Positions 1 through 7,793 of a stretch of DNA of 31,551 nt are shown here, one piece after another. The translations under genes and the position numbers were made by a program. Every line of letters starts with the position of its first letter. Position 1 is the stretch's first letter. The notes under the pieces were generated by a model that saw only the letters and a list, made by a program, of their open reading frames with translations, did not search any database and was not told where the DNA came from. This DNA is from CAYLSO01 sp964386525. Lineage in GTDB: Bacteria; Eisenbacteria; RBG-16-71-46; DASYSL01. Where the stretch lies: contig CAYLSO010000128.1 of assembly GCA_964386525.1 (NCBI GenBank), positions 1 to 31,551 on the forward strand, in the 5' to 3' direction.

Positions 1-950
1 CCGGCGAAGGGCTCGTCGAGCAGCGGCGCGTCCCCCTCGAAGCGCAAGTGGACGCTGATCAGCGGTGCGTAGGTGACGCCCGCGGCCGCCGCGAGGGCGG
101 GCGGGGCCGATTGCCCGCCGGCCGACAGCAGGGCGAGCGCCCGCTCCGGCGGCACGGCGAGGCAGACGGCGCGGGCGCGGATCGGTTCGCCCTCGTCGAG
201 GTGGATCTCCCAGCCGTCGCCGGCGGGGCGCACGGCGCGCGCTCCCACGCCCCGCAGCACGCGCGACGCGCGGGCCTCGAGATACGCGGCGGCGGGCTCC
301 GCGTACAGATGCGACAGGCCGCCGACGGGATGGGCGAGCGCGGCGGCAGGGGCCCCGCCGAGGAACAAGCGGCGGACCACGGCGGCGAAGAGGCGCGCGG
401 AGAGGCGGGCGGGGTCTTCGTTGAAGACCGCCTTGGCCATCGGGTCCCAGAGCCAGCGCCGGGCGGCCGGCGTCTGGCCCAGGCGGTCGAGCCAGGCGCC
501 GAGCGGCCCGTCGGACTCGGTCTCGTCGTGCCCGGCGGCCAGCGGCACGGCGAGTAGGCGGGCCCGATCGGCGGCCGAGAGCACGCGGAAGCGCGCGAAG
601 CCCTGCGACAGGCCGAGCACCCCGGGGGCGGCGCCCCATTCGAGCACGGCGCTCCGGCCGCCGCTCTCGCGCAGCGGCACGCGCAATCGCGGCGCGCGGC
701 GCAGCCGGTCGGCCGTGCCGAGGCGGCCGAGGAGTGCGGCCACCTGCCGGTACGCGCCGGCAAAGAGGTGCGGTCCGTTGTCCACCTCGCAGCCCAGCCG
801 CTCGTCGCGCCGGGAAGTGGCGCGGCCGCCCAGAGCGGCGCGGGCCTCGATCACGCCGACCCGCCAGCCGAGCTCGGCGAGGGCCGTGGCGCCGGCCAGG
901 CCGGACATACCGCCTCCGACGACGGCCACGTCGTAGCCGGCGTCGCTCAC
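1..950 (-). CDS. hpnE: Hydroxysqualene dehydroxylase HpnE (3' end cut by window)
   Basis: FAD-dependent amine-oxidase/phytoene-desaturase-type enzyme. In the HpnCDE route it reduces hydroxysqualene to squalene, the hopanoid precursor. The N-terminus reads VAVVGGGMSGLAG (residues 8-20), a dinucleotide-binding GxGxxG-type loop, followed by VIEAR with the expected ribose-binding acidic residue (E35) and then GGRA. About 316 codons are visible; the C-terminus lies off the window. I chose the GTG at 950, 7 nt after the hpnD stop, because it places the FAD loop right at the N-terminus. It is the last visible gene of a minus-strand operon with hpnC and hpnD. The family call rests on the fold plus this very specific neighbourhood; by sequence alone a carotenoid desaturase could not be excluded. 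Confidence 0.88.
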   Translation of the reverse strand, partial: MSDAGYDVAVVGGGMSGLAGATALAELGWRVGVIEARAALGGRATSRRDERLGCEVDNGPHLFAGAYRQVAALLGRLGTADRLRRAPRLRVPLRESGGRSAVLEWGAAPGVLGLSQGFARFRVLSAADRARLLAVPLAAGHDETESDGPLGAWLDRLGQTPAARRWLWDPMAKAVFNEDPARLSARLFAAVVRRLFLGGAPAAALAHPVGGLSHLYAEPAAAYLEARASRVLRGVGARAVRPAGDGWEIHLDEGEPIRARAVCLAVPPERALALLSAGGQSAPPALAAAAGVTYAPLISVHLRFEGDAPLLDEPFA

Positions 951-957
951 CGGGACC

Positions 958-1803
958 TTAGCCGCCCACCAGGCCGCCCTCGGCCCAGGCGCGGGCGACG
1001 GCGGCGAGGGCGGCGAGCGCGGTCGGACGCACGCGCCGGCGGGGGAGGGCCTCGTGGCGTTCGAGGGCGGCCAGGAGCAGGCGGTACAGGCGCTCCATGG
1101 CGCGGGCCGTGGTCAGGCGGCGGCGGTCGGCAGGAGACTGGGTCCGGTAGGCGCGGCCGGCATCGCCGAACCAGTCGCGGGCGCGGGCCCGCTGGGCGGC
1201 GACGAGCTGCGCCACCGCCGGCGGCGCCGCTGCGGTGTCGAGGGCCGCGGCGGTCAGTACAGCGACGCTGACGCCGGCGGCGTGGAGGTCTTCCAGGGGG
1301 AAGTAGACGCGGCCGCGGCTCAGGTCCTCGCGGGCGTCGCGCAGGATGTTGGTGAGCTGCAGGGCCAGGCCGAGGCGGCGCGCGTACTCACGCGCGCGCG
1401 GGCAGCCGAAGATGCCCAGTGCCAGGTAGCCGGGGGACGCCGCCACCCCCTCGCAATAGTGCTCGAGGTCGGCCACGGTGGTCAGGCGCGGGCCGGCGAT
1501 GTCGAGGGCCAACGCGTCGAGCAGGCGCTCGAAGTCGGAGCGCGCGAAGCCGTAGCGGCGCACGTGCGGCGCCAGCGCGCGGCCCTCGGCGGTGGCGGGC
1601 GACCCGCCGCCGTAGAGGGCGTGGACCTCGGCCCGCCAGATCTCGAGGCGGGCGGCCGCTGCGGCCGGGCCGCCGCGGGCGTCGTCGACGGCTTCGTCGG
1701 TCGCGCGGCAGAAGCGGTGCAGCGCGGCGAGCGCCGCGCGCTCGGGCGCCGGCAGGAGCCAGAACGCGGGCGCGAACGACGAGCCCTTCGGGACCGCCGT
1801 CAT
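958..1803 (-). CDS. hpnD: Presqualene diphosphate synthase HpnD
   Basis: Trans-isoprenyl diphosphate synthase of the squalene/phytoene synthase family, 281 aa. In the HpnCDE pathway it condenses two farnesyl diphosphates to presqualene diphosphate. Both Asp-rich Mg-diphosphate motifs are present: DEAVD at 36-40 and NILRDARED at 152-160, the latter followed by the family's RGRVYFP. The ATG at 1803 overlaps the hpnC stop by 4 bases (ATGA), implying translational coupling. A longer open frame reaches upstream, but it is only hpnC read out of frame. The split between HpnD and HpnC is assigned from gene order (C-D-E) and from sequence style; both belong to the same Pfam family. Confidence 0.88.
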   Translation of the reverse strand: MTAVPKGSSFAPAFWLLPAPERAALAALHRFCRATDEAVDDARGGPAAAAARLEIWRAEVHALYGGGSPATAEGRALAPHVRRYGFARSDFERLLDALALDIAGPRLTTVADLEHYCEGVAASPGYLALGIFGCPRAREYARRLGLALQLTNILRDAREDLSRGRVYFPLEDLHAAGVSVAVLTAAALDTAAAPPAVAQLVAAQRARARDWFGDAGRAYRTQSPADRRRLTTARAMERLYRLLLAALERHEALPRRRVRPTALAALAAVARAWAEGGLVGG

Positions 1804-2777
1804 CGGGTCCCCGCGCGCCGCCAGGCGCGCCACAGCGTGCGGGCGCGCCGCGCGGCTCCGAGCCGCGGCCGCAGTTCGAAGGCGCGACCGCCGAGGGCGC
1901 GGACCAGGTACAGCACGGCGCTCCCGCCTTCCCACACGGCGGCCAGGTAGAGGGCGAGGGGCGCGCCGGCCTGCTCCGGGAGCTCCCGCGTGGACGCGAA
2001 TAGCCGGGCCGTGCGGGCGACGGCGCCGGCCAAGGCGTCACGCAAGGCGGTGGCGGCGGGAGCCCCGAGGGCCGCCAGGCGCAGCGGGCCGCCGGCCGCA
2101 CGCGGCGCGGCCTGCTCGAGGGCGGAGCGTTCGACGCCGTCTCGCCGCCACAGTTCCTCTGGCAGGTACAGGCGCCCGCGCGGCCAGTCGACCGAGAGAT
2201 CCTGCCAGAAGTTGGTGAACTGGAGCGCGGCGCAGAGGTCGTCGCTGAGTGCGGCGCGGGCCGCGTCGCTCACCCCGCCCAGGGCTAGCACCAGGCGCCC
2301 CACGGGGGCGGCGGAGCAGTCGGCGTAGCGGCGCAGGTCGGCCCAGGTGGCGTATCCGGACCGCTCCACGTCCCAGCGGAAGGCGGTGAGCAGGTCGTGA
2401 AACGGCGCGGTCGGCAGCCCGCAGGCGGCGCGGGTGGCGGCGAGCGCGCGGAACACGGGCTCGCACCCGGCGGGGGCCGGTCCCTCCAGGCCACGCTCCC
2501 AGGCGTCGAGTGCGGCGAGGCGCGCGGCCGGCTCGGGGCTCACCGCGTGGGGGCCGAGCCGCGGCGCCGGCTCGTCGGCGAGGTCGTCGGCGCCGCGGGC
2601 GAAAGCGTAGACGGCAGCCAGGTGCGGGCGGAAGGGGGCCGGCAGGAGCCGGCTGGCCACCGGGAAGTTCTCCGCGTGGCGCGCCACGCGCAGGCAGTGC
2701 TCGTAATCCGCGCGCCGCGCGGGATCGGGCGGCGGCGGGACGCGCGCGGCGCCGGCCGGGGGGAGCGGGTGCGTCAC
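1800..2777 (-). CDS. hpnC: Hydroxysqualene synthase HpnC
   Basis: Second squalene/phytoene-synthase family member of the operon, 325 aa. It converts presqualene diphosphate to hydroxysqualene. Visible signatures are HAENFPVAS near residue 35, typical of HpnC, the first Asp-rich motif DDLAD at 64-68, and the second motif NFWQDLSVDW at 189-198 followed by RGRLYLPEE. The GTG start at 2777 overlaps the stop of the upstream AsmA-like gene (GTGA), and its own stop overlaps hpnD (ATGA), so three genes are translationally chained. The first 20 residues are Pro/Ala-rich and probably disordered. Confidence 0.88.
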   Translation of the reverse strand: MTHPLPPAGAARVPPPPDPARRADYEHCLRVARHAENFPVASRLLPAPFRPHLAAVYAFARGADDLADEPAPRLGPHAVSPEPAARLAALDAWERGLEGPAPAGCEPVFRALAATRAACGLPTAPFHDLLTAFRWDVERSGYATWADLRRYADCSAAPVGRLVLALGGVSDAARAALSDDLCAALQFTNFWQDLSVDWPRGRLYLPEELWRRDGVERSALEQAAPRAAGGPLRLAALGAPAATALRDALAGAVARTARLFASTRELPEQAGAPLALYLAAVWEGGSAVLYLVRALGGRAFELRPRLGAARRARTLWRAWRRAGTR

Positions 2778-5230
2778 GGCATCGGACGGCCGGCGGTGTC
2801 GGCGCCGGCGGTGTCGGCGACGGCGGCGCTGTCGGCCGGGGGCAGGGCGAGCGGGGCGGCTGCGGAGGTGTCGCTTCCGGCCGGCTGGTGCGGGCCCGGC
2901 AGGAAGCCGCCGAGCCAGCTCTTGGCCTTCTCCTCGAGGCGCTTCTGCTCGCGCTCGGCGGCCTCGTCCAGTTCCTTGCGGCCGCGCTCGGCCGCGGCCG
3001 CCAGCCGGCTCTCGAGGGCGGCGCGCGCGCGGGCGAGCGTGTCCTCGAAGGCCTGCTGGTAGGGGGCGGCGCGTCCGCGCAATTCGCTCTCCAGACGCTG
3101 GGCGAAGCGCGCGGCGGCGCGGTCGGTGCGCCACGAGAAGCGCGGGCTCTTCACCGTGCCGCCGATGCCGAAGTCGAGGAGCACGCGGCCCTGGTCGTCC
3201 TGGAAGAAGCCGGCGGCGCTTCGCACCTGGGGCGGCAGCGCGCCGAGGCGGGTGGCGGGCAGCACCGCCGCGACGGCCAGCGCGAGGTCGCCGTTCAGCC
3301 CCACCTCGCCTCCCACGGAGTAATCCCCGCGGTCGGTGCGGATCCACGTCTCCGCGATCGCCATGCGCCCGCCCGCGACGCGGAAACGCCACAGCAGATC
3401 GCGGAAGTCGAGCGCGGCGAGGTCGGCCAGCCCCGTCCAGCGCGCCGCCGCCGCGAGCACGGGCGAGCCGGACAAGCGGCCGCCCACGGTGCGCGCCAGG
3501 CCGTCGAGCGTCAAGCTGGGGAGCGCGTCGCGGACCTCCATGCCGGAGCCGGCCAGGCCCAGGCCCAAGTCGAGGGTGCCGGTGAGCAGGCGGGGGAACG
3601 GCGTCCACGCGGCCAGCAGCTCGCCGGTCTGCAGCGCCTGCGCCTGCAGCTTGAGGTCGTAGGCCGGCTTCTTCATGTCGCGCACGTCGAAGCGGCCGCT
3701 GCCGGTCGCGCTGCCGCCGTAGACCCGCGCACTGGCAGCCACCACCTCCACCACGCCACGGTCGTAGCGTACCTGCGCGACCAGGTCGCGGGCGTCGAAG
3801 CGCCCGCCGATCAACCGCTCGATGTGGGCGATGCCCTCGGCGGTCAAGGCTGGGGCCATCGCCATCGGCTTGCCGGGTGGGAAGAGCTTGGCCGCGTCGA
3901 TGGCGCCGGTGGTGATGTCGAAGCGCACCTCCGCGGTGGGCGCGCCGGGGCGGCGCTGCGGGTCCAGGGCGGAGGCGAGCGCCTGGGGGCGCGTGATGCG
4001 GGCGCTGACGCGGAAGGGGACGGGCCCGAGGCGGCCGGTCAGACCGGAGACCGTGACGGCGCGGCCGTCGGCCCAGACGCGCCCGTTGACCGCGGAGAGC
4101 GGCGGCGTGTTGCCTTCGGGCGGCTGCCAGCCGACGCCGAGCAGGTTGACGGCGCCCTCCCAATAGAGCGAATCGGGGTCGAGCGCGGCGCCGCGGAAGC
4201 GCAGCGCCAGCTGGGCGCGCCCGCTCGCCGCCGCGGCGTTGCCGGCAAACGCCAGCCGCGCAACGTCGGCGAGGTCGAGGTGCGCCCGTGCCAGGCCTTG
4301 CACCGACCGCGGCGCCAGCGTGGCGCTGATCTCGAAGGGCGAGCGGCCGAGCCGTCCCGCCAGGCGCGTGACGCGCACCGCCGTGGAGTCGAACGCGACG
4401 CGCGCCGTCAAGTCCTCCACCGAAGCGTTCCGGGTCTTGAACAGCAACCGGGCCTTGTCGATGGCGAGCGCGCCCGGCGTGAAGGAGCCTCGTCCCTCGA
4501 AGACGAGGTCCCGGGTCTCGCCCAGGTAGCGGAACGCCGTGGCTTCGCCGGCGCGGCCGGGCTGCAGGCTGCCCTCGACGTTGACCGGCCCGAAGGCGGC
4601 AGGCGCGCGGCCGTAGGTCTGGATCCGGCGGGCCTTGACGCTCCACCGCCACGCGGCGCCGCGCTGGTGGAGCGCGACGTCGAGCCCCGCCAGCGCCAGC
4701 TCCGGCCGGCGGCCCGGACCGTACGAGATGAGCCCGCCATCGCGCAGGCGGAGGTCGCGCAGGACGAGCTGCGGGTTCCAGCCGGTGGATCTTGCGGCGG
4801 CCGGCGGCTGGCCCAGTCCCTCCCAGTTGCCCCTGCCGCGCGCGTCCTTCCACAGGCGGACGCGCGGGGATTCGACCTCCACTCCCTGCAACTGCAGCCG
4901 CCCGGAGAACAGGCCCCACAGGGAGAGGCCGAGCCGCACGCGACGCGCGGCCGCGAGCGTGCCCTGCCGGAGGCCGCCCGGGTCGGACACCGCCAGGTCG
5001 CGCACCTCGACGCCGAAGGGCGGCCACAGCGACAGGCGGGCGGAGGCGAAGCGCACCTCGCGCGACAGCGCCTGCGAGAGTACCTGCTGCGTGAAGCCGC
5101 GGGCCCGCTCCGGGGTGACGATCGCGAAAGCGGCGACGACGGCCAGCGCGGCGAGGCCGGCGAGAGCGCCGGCCATCCACAGCCAGAGGAGGATGCGGCG
5201 CCGGGGCGCCGCCGTGCCCTTCGACGTCAT
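2774..5230 (-). CDS. AsmA-like envelope protein
   Basis: Protein of 818 aa with a short basic cytoplasmic N-terminus and one membrane helix (about residues 13-37), followed by a long periplasmic region. That region has AsmA/YhjG-like features: VRFASARLSLWPPFGVEVRD just after the helix, then repeated beta-rich segments of the type seen in the bridge-like lipid-transfer AsmA family. The last 120 residues change character: a charged, probably coiled-coil stretch (around LDEAAEREQKRLEEKA), then a Pro/Ala/Asp tail. The start ATG at 5230 has a GGGAGGTGG Shine-Dalgarno. It is the first gene of an operon with hpnC-hpnD-hpnE through 4-base overlaps. AsmA family members act in phospholipid transport to the outer membrane. 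Coupling to squalene/hopanoid synthesis suggests a role in envelope lipid handling, which is inference. Confidence 0.82.
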   Translation of the reverse strand: MTSKGTAAPRRRILLWLWMAGALAGLAALAVVAAFAIVTPERARGFTQQVLSQALSREVRFASARLSLWPPFGVEVRDLAVSDPGGLRQGTLAAARRVRLGLSLWGLFSGRLQLQGVEVESPRVRLWKDARGRGNWEGLGQPPAAARSTGWNPQLVLRDLRLRDGGLISYGPGRRPELALAGLDVALHQRGAAWRWSVKARRIQTYGRAPAAFGPVNVEGSLQPGRAGEATAFRYLGETRDLVFEGRGSFTPGALAIDKARLLFKTRNASVEDLTARVAFDSTAVRVTRLAGRLGRSPFEISATLAPRSVQGLARAHLDLADVARLAFAGNAAAASGRAQLALRFRGAALDPDSLYWEGAVNLLGVGWQPPEGNTPPLSAVNGRVWADGRAVTVSGLTGRLGPVPFRVSARITRPQALASALDPQRRPGAPTAEVRFDITTGAIDAAKLFPPGKPMAMAPALTAEGIAHIERLIGGRFDARDLVAQVRYDRGVVEVVAASARVYGGSATGSGRFDVRDMKKPAYDLKLQAQALQTGELLAAWTPFPRLLTGTLDLGLGLAGSGMEVRDALPSLTLDGLARTVGGRLSGSPVLAAAARWTGLADLAALDFRDLLWRFRVAGGRMAIAETWIRTDRGDYSVGGEVGLNGDLALAVAAVLPATRLGALPPQVRSAAGFFQDDQGRVLLDFGIGGTVKSPRFSWRTDRAAARFAQRLESELRGRAAPYQQAFEDTLARARAALESRLAAAAERGRKELDEAAEREQKRLEEKAKSWLGGFLPGPHQPAGSDTSAAAPLALPPADSAAVADTAGADTAGRPMP

Positions 5231-5414
5231 GTCGCGCCACCTCCCACCCCCGGCGCGGGGAACGGTTGCCCGCCGGCGCCGGAGTCCTTAGATTCCCGGG
5301 GTCGACCCCGGGGGATCCGCCCCCGCTTGTATCACAACTCCGGCCCCGGGGGGTACGCGCGGGGGCGCCGCGGCGCCGGCCGCCCGCTGCGGGCCGCGCC
5401 CAGGGAGGACAGGC
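5231..5414. promoter_or_regulatory. Divergent intergenic region with overlapping inverted repeats
   Basis: 184 bp between the divergent AsmA-like gene and the thioesterase gene. It holds an 18-bp perfect palindrome at 5295-5312 (CCCGGGGTCGACCCCGGG). A second hairpin at 5309-5325 (CGGGGG, loop ATCCG, CCCCCG) re-uses the right end of the first, so the two stems cannot form together. I see no convincing -35/-10 pair; TTGTATCAC near 5327 is the only AT-rich patch. It must contain promoters for both operons. Confidence 0.45.
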
Positions 5415-5834
5415 TTGCAGGGATTCCCCGTCGTCATCGAGATCGAGCCCCGGTTTCGCGATACGGACGCCATGGGGCACCTCAACCATGTGGTATACAT
5501 CACCTACTTCGAGGTGGCGCGGGCCGAGTACTGGGCGCGCCTGACCGGGAGCCGGGCCTACGACCGGGCGCCGTTCATCCTGGCGCACGTGGCCGCGGAC
5601 TACCGCTCGCCGGCCTACGTGCGCGAGAAGCTGCGCGTCGGGATCCGCATGGCGCGCCTCGGCACCAGCTCGTTCGACGCCGAGTACCGCATCGAGGAGG
5701 CGTCCAGCGGCCGCCTGGTGGTCGAGGGCCGCTCGGTGCAGGTAGGCTTCGACTACCGGACGCAGCAGACCGTGCCTCTGTCCGACGAGGTCAAGGCACG
5801 GCTCCGGGCTTTCGAAGGTCGCGGGGACCTGTGA
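5415..5834 (+). CDS. Acyl-CoA thioesterase, hotdog fold (YbgC/FadM-like)
   Basis: Single-domain 4-hydroxybenzoyl-CoA thioesterase-type hotdog protein of 139 aa, the usual length for the family. The catalytic motif is at residues 13-28: RFRDTDAMGHLNHVVY, with the Asp (D16/D18 region), the GHxN loop and the aromatic position all present. Such enzymes hydrolyse acyl-CoA or acyl-ACP thioesters in the cytoplasm. The start is a TTG at 5415, preceded by GGGAGG at 5403-5408; a later ATG (inside AMGH) would delete the catalytic Asp. It lies divergent to the AsmA/hpn operon and 64 bp upstream of a parvulin lipoprotein gene. Substrate cannot be inferred. Confidence 0.85.
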   Translation: MQGFPVVIEIEPRFRDTDAMGHLNHVVYITYFEVARAEYWARLTGSRAYDRAPFILAHVAADYRSPAYVREKLRVGIRMARLGTSSFDAEYRIEEASSGRLVVEGRSVQVGFDYRTQQTVPLSDEVKARLRAFEGRGDL

Positions 5835-5898
5835 AGGGGCGGCGATCGCCCGCGCGCCAGCCACACGCCGCCGGATACCTCACGCAAGGAGAGTCGCT

Positions 5899-6435
5899 GT
5901 GAGCAGAATCTTCCGTCTGAGGCCGCAAGGGTTCGTCGTCGTCGCTCTCATCCTGGTCGGCGCGGCCGCGGCGGGTTGCCAGAAGAAGGAGGCCGCTGTG
6001 GAGACCGGTACCGAGGGCCAGCCGGCCGACACCGCCGCCGCGGCGCAGCCGGCCCCGCAACCGGCGGCGCTGGCCGCGGGCCACATCGAGGTGCAGCACG
6101 TGCTCGTCGGCTTCAAGGGCAGCGTGCCGGGCAAGGCCATCACGCGCACCCAGGAGGAGGCCAAGAAGCTGGCCTACGAGATCCTCGAGCGGGCCAAGAA
6201 GGGCGAGGACTTCGGAAATCTGGTGCAGCAGAGCACCGACGACCAGTTCCCCGGGATCTACCGCCTGGCCGACAACGGCGTCACGGTGGAGCAGGGCGCG
6301 GAGTACGCGCGGGGCGGCATGGTGAAGGGCTTCAGCGACGCAGCTTTCGCCCTCGAGATCGGGGGCGTGGGCATCGCCGACTTCGACAAGCAGACCAGCC
6401 CCTACGGCTGGCACGTGATCAAGCGGCTGCGGTAG
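5899..6435 (+). CDS. Parvulin-type peptidyl-prolyl isomerase lipoprotein
   Basis: Lipoprotein of 178 aa. It has a signal peptide with hydrophobic core VVVALILVGAAAAG and lipobox AAGC with the acylated Cys at 27. An Ala/Pro/Asp-rich linker follows (28-60), then one PPIC/rotamase domain (about 61-178). That domain begins with HIEVQHVLVGF and ends with PYGWHVIKRL, the classic first and last strands of parvulins, with an EEAKKLAYEILERAKKGEDF helix between. It should catalyse prolyl isomerisation during folding of exported proteins in the periplasm, like PrsA/SurA-type foldases. The GTG at 5899 has an AAGGAGAG Shine-Dalgarno at 5886-5893. The central segment (GIYRLADNGV) differs from the canonical DLG motif. 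Confidence 0.88.
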   Translation: MSRIFRLRPQGFVVVALILVGAAAAGCQKKEAAVETGTEGQPADTAAAAQPAPQPAALAAGHIEVQHVLVGFKGSVPGKAITRTQEEAKKLAYEILERAKKGEDFGNLVQQSTDDQFPGIYRLADNGVTVEQGAEYARGGMVKGFSDAAFALEIGGVGIADFDKQTSPYGWHVIKRLR

Positions 6436-6508
6436 GCTGGTCGGCAGCGCGCCGGTGTCCGGTCGCCGGACGCGCTAAGCGCGCGGCGCGCCGGGCCGAT
6501 AATCCAGG

Positions 6509-6540
6509 GGCGGGGGCCGGCGGCCACGCCGGCCCCCGCC
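6509..6540 (+). terminator. Strong stem-loop terminator after the isomerase gene
   Basis: Perfect 13-bp GC-rich stem: left arm 6509-6521, 6-nt loop GGCCAC, right arm 6528-6540. It lies 74 bp after the isomerase stop and is followed by TTCGCTTCCCC instead of a run of T. It ends before the Shine-Dalgarno of the next gene (6571), so it separates two plus-strand units. Confidence 0.7.
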
Positions 6541-6589
6541 TTCGCTTCCCCGGAGCGCGGGACCCCAGGCAAAGGAGCGGGACACGGCC

Positions 6590-7780
6590 ATCTCCTGGAA
6601 GACAGCCCCCGGCAGCACCGGACGGCTCCTGCAGCTGTGCGCGGGGTACTACGGCTTCTACGTCCTGACCGGGGTCCTGGCGAAGTACTTCACCGGCCTG
6701 CCGGGCTCGCCGCTCTACCGCAGGGACGTCACCTATCTCGCCAACAACACGCTCGGCGGCACGCTCTTCGCCCTTGGCGTGGTCTTCCTGCTGCGTTGGA
6801 TCCACCTGCGCTCGAACCGCACCGTGCAGTGGGGCAGGCTGCGCTTCCCCTCGGAGCTGTTCTACATCCTGCCGTCGGGCATCTGCACGGCGGTGATCAT
6901 CCCCACCACCACCCTGATGTACACCCTGCCCATCTCGGTGATGGTGGCCATGGTGATCATGCGGGGCAGCATCATCGTCATCAGCCGCCTGGTGGACGCG
7001 GCGCAGATCCGGCAGGGGATCTTCAAGAAGCGCGTCTACGCCGAGGAAAACTGGGCGGTGGTGTTCGCCCTGCTGGCGGTGGGCGTCAACGTGCTGTGGG
7101 TGCCGTCGGTGATCAACGGCGTGGTCGACGTGCTCGTGGGGCTGGGCCTGGGCTCGGCCGCCGTCCTGCACCGCGACGTCGCCCCGGGCAAGGGCGGCTT
7201 CGAGTTCTTCAACTCGGGCGCGGCGATGACCATCATGGGGCTCTACGTCGTCGCCTACGCGGTGCGCATCTACATCATGAACTTCTACAAGAACACCCGG
7301 GCCAAGGGCGTGCCGCAGGACAACCAGGGCTTCTTCGCCTTCGAGCAGATCTTCGCCAGCCTGGCCATGCTCGCCGCCGGCGTCTTCTTCTTCCTCGCGC
7401 CGGTGAGTCTCGGGTGGACCGACGCGCGCGTGCTCGAGTTCCGCACCGCCGCGCAGCACCTGCACCCGGCGGCCGTGCTCAGCGGCATCCCCTACGGGGC
7501 GGTGGCCTTCTTCTCGGTCTTCATCTTCATGTTCCAGGGTCGCACCGCCACTTTCACCGGGCTGGTGAACCGCCTCACCTCGCTGATCGCCGGCACCACC
7601 GCCACCGTGCTGACCGCCATCTTCCTCGGCGGCTCCCTGCCCAGCGCGCACGACTGGGTCGGCCTGGGCTTCATCTTCGTGGCCGTCTACTTCCTGACCC
7701 GGGCCGAGAAGCGGCGGGTCGCCGAGGGAGTGGGGCAGGCGGGCGACGGACCGGTGGCCCCGGCCCGCGTCGGCGCCTGA
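6590..7780 (+). CDS. Polytopic membrane protein, EamA/DMT-like, apparent ATC start
   Basis: Integral membrane protein with about ten predicted hydrophobic helices (for example LYTLP-ISVMVAMVI, WAVVFALLAVGVNVLW, FASLAMLAAGVFFFLAP, AVAFFSVFIFMF, GLGFIFVAVYFL). The duplicated half layout and the GxIFVAVYFL final helix resemble the drug/metabolite transporter superfamily; I recognise no specific family or substrate. The first canonical in-frame start is GTG at 6779, but that would cut a membrane helix in half. Coding character continues upstream through YYGFYVLTGVLAKYFTGLPG. A clear AAAGGAG at 6571-6577 precedes only an ATC at 6590, which gives 396 aa. Either this is a real rare start or a sequencing error has replaced ATG. 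The gene ends 13 bp from the convergent oppC-like gene. Confidence 0.68.
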   Translation: MSWKTAPGSTGRLLQLCAGYYGFYVLTGVLAKYFTGLPGSPLYRRDVTYLANNTLGGTLFALGVVFLLRWIHLRSNRTVQWGRLRFPSELFYILPSGICTAVIIPTTTLMYTLPISVMVAMVIMRGSIIVISRLVDAAQIRQGIFKKRVYAEENWAVVFALLAVGVNVLWVPSVINGVVDVLVGLGLGSAAVLHRDVAPGKGGFEFFNSGAAMTIMGLYVVAYAVRIYIMNFYKNTRAKGVPQDNQGFFAFEQIFASLAMLAAGVFFFLAPVSLGWTDARVLEFRTAAQHLHPAAVLSGIPYGAVAFFSVFIFMFQGRTATFTGLVNRLTSLIAGTTATVLTAIFLGGSLPSAHDWVGLGFIFVAVYFLTRAEKRRVAEGVGQAGDGPVAPARVGA

Positions 7781-7793
7781 GCGCGGGGCCTCG

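Noticed and set aside
1800..5864. Single 1354-codon minus-strand frame that could be read as a giant HpnC fusion
   Set aside because: Only the last 325 codons are hpnC; the rest is the AsmA-like gene out of frame. The GTGA overlap gives a normal HpnC start.
2510..5902. 1130-codon plus-strand open frame opposite the AsmA-like gene
   Set aside because: Arg/Gly/Ala-rich noise typical of antisense frames in GC-rich DNA; the minus-strand genes here have recognised motifs and coupled starts.
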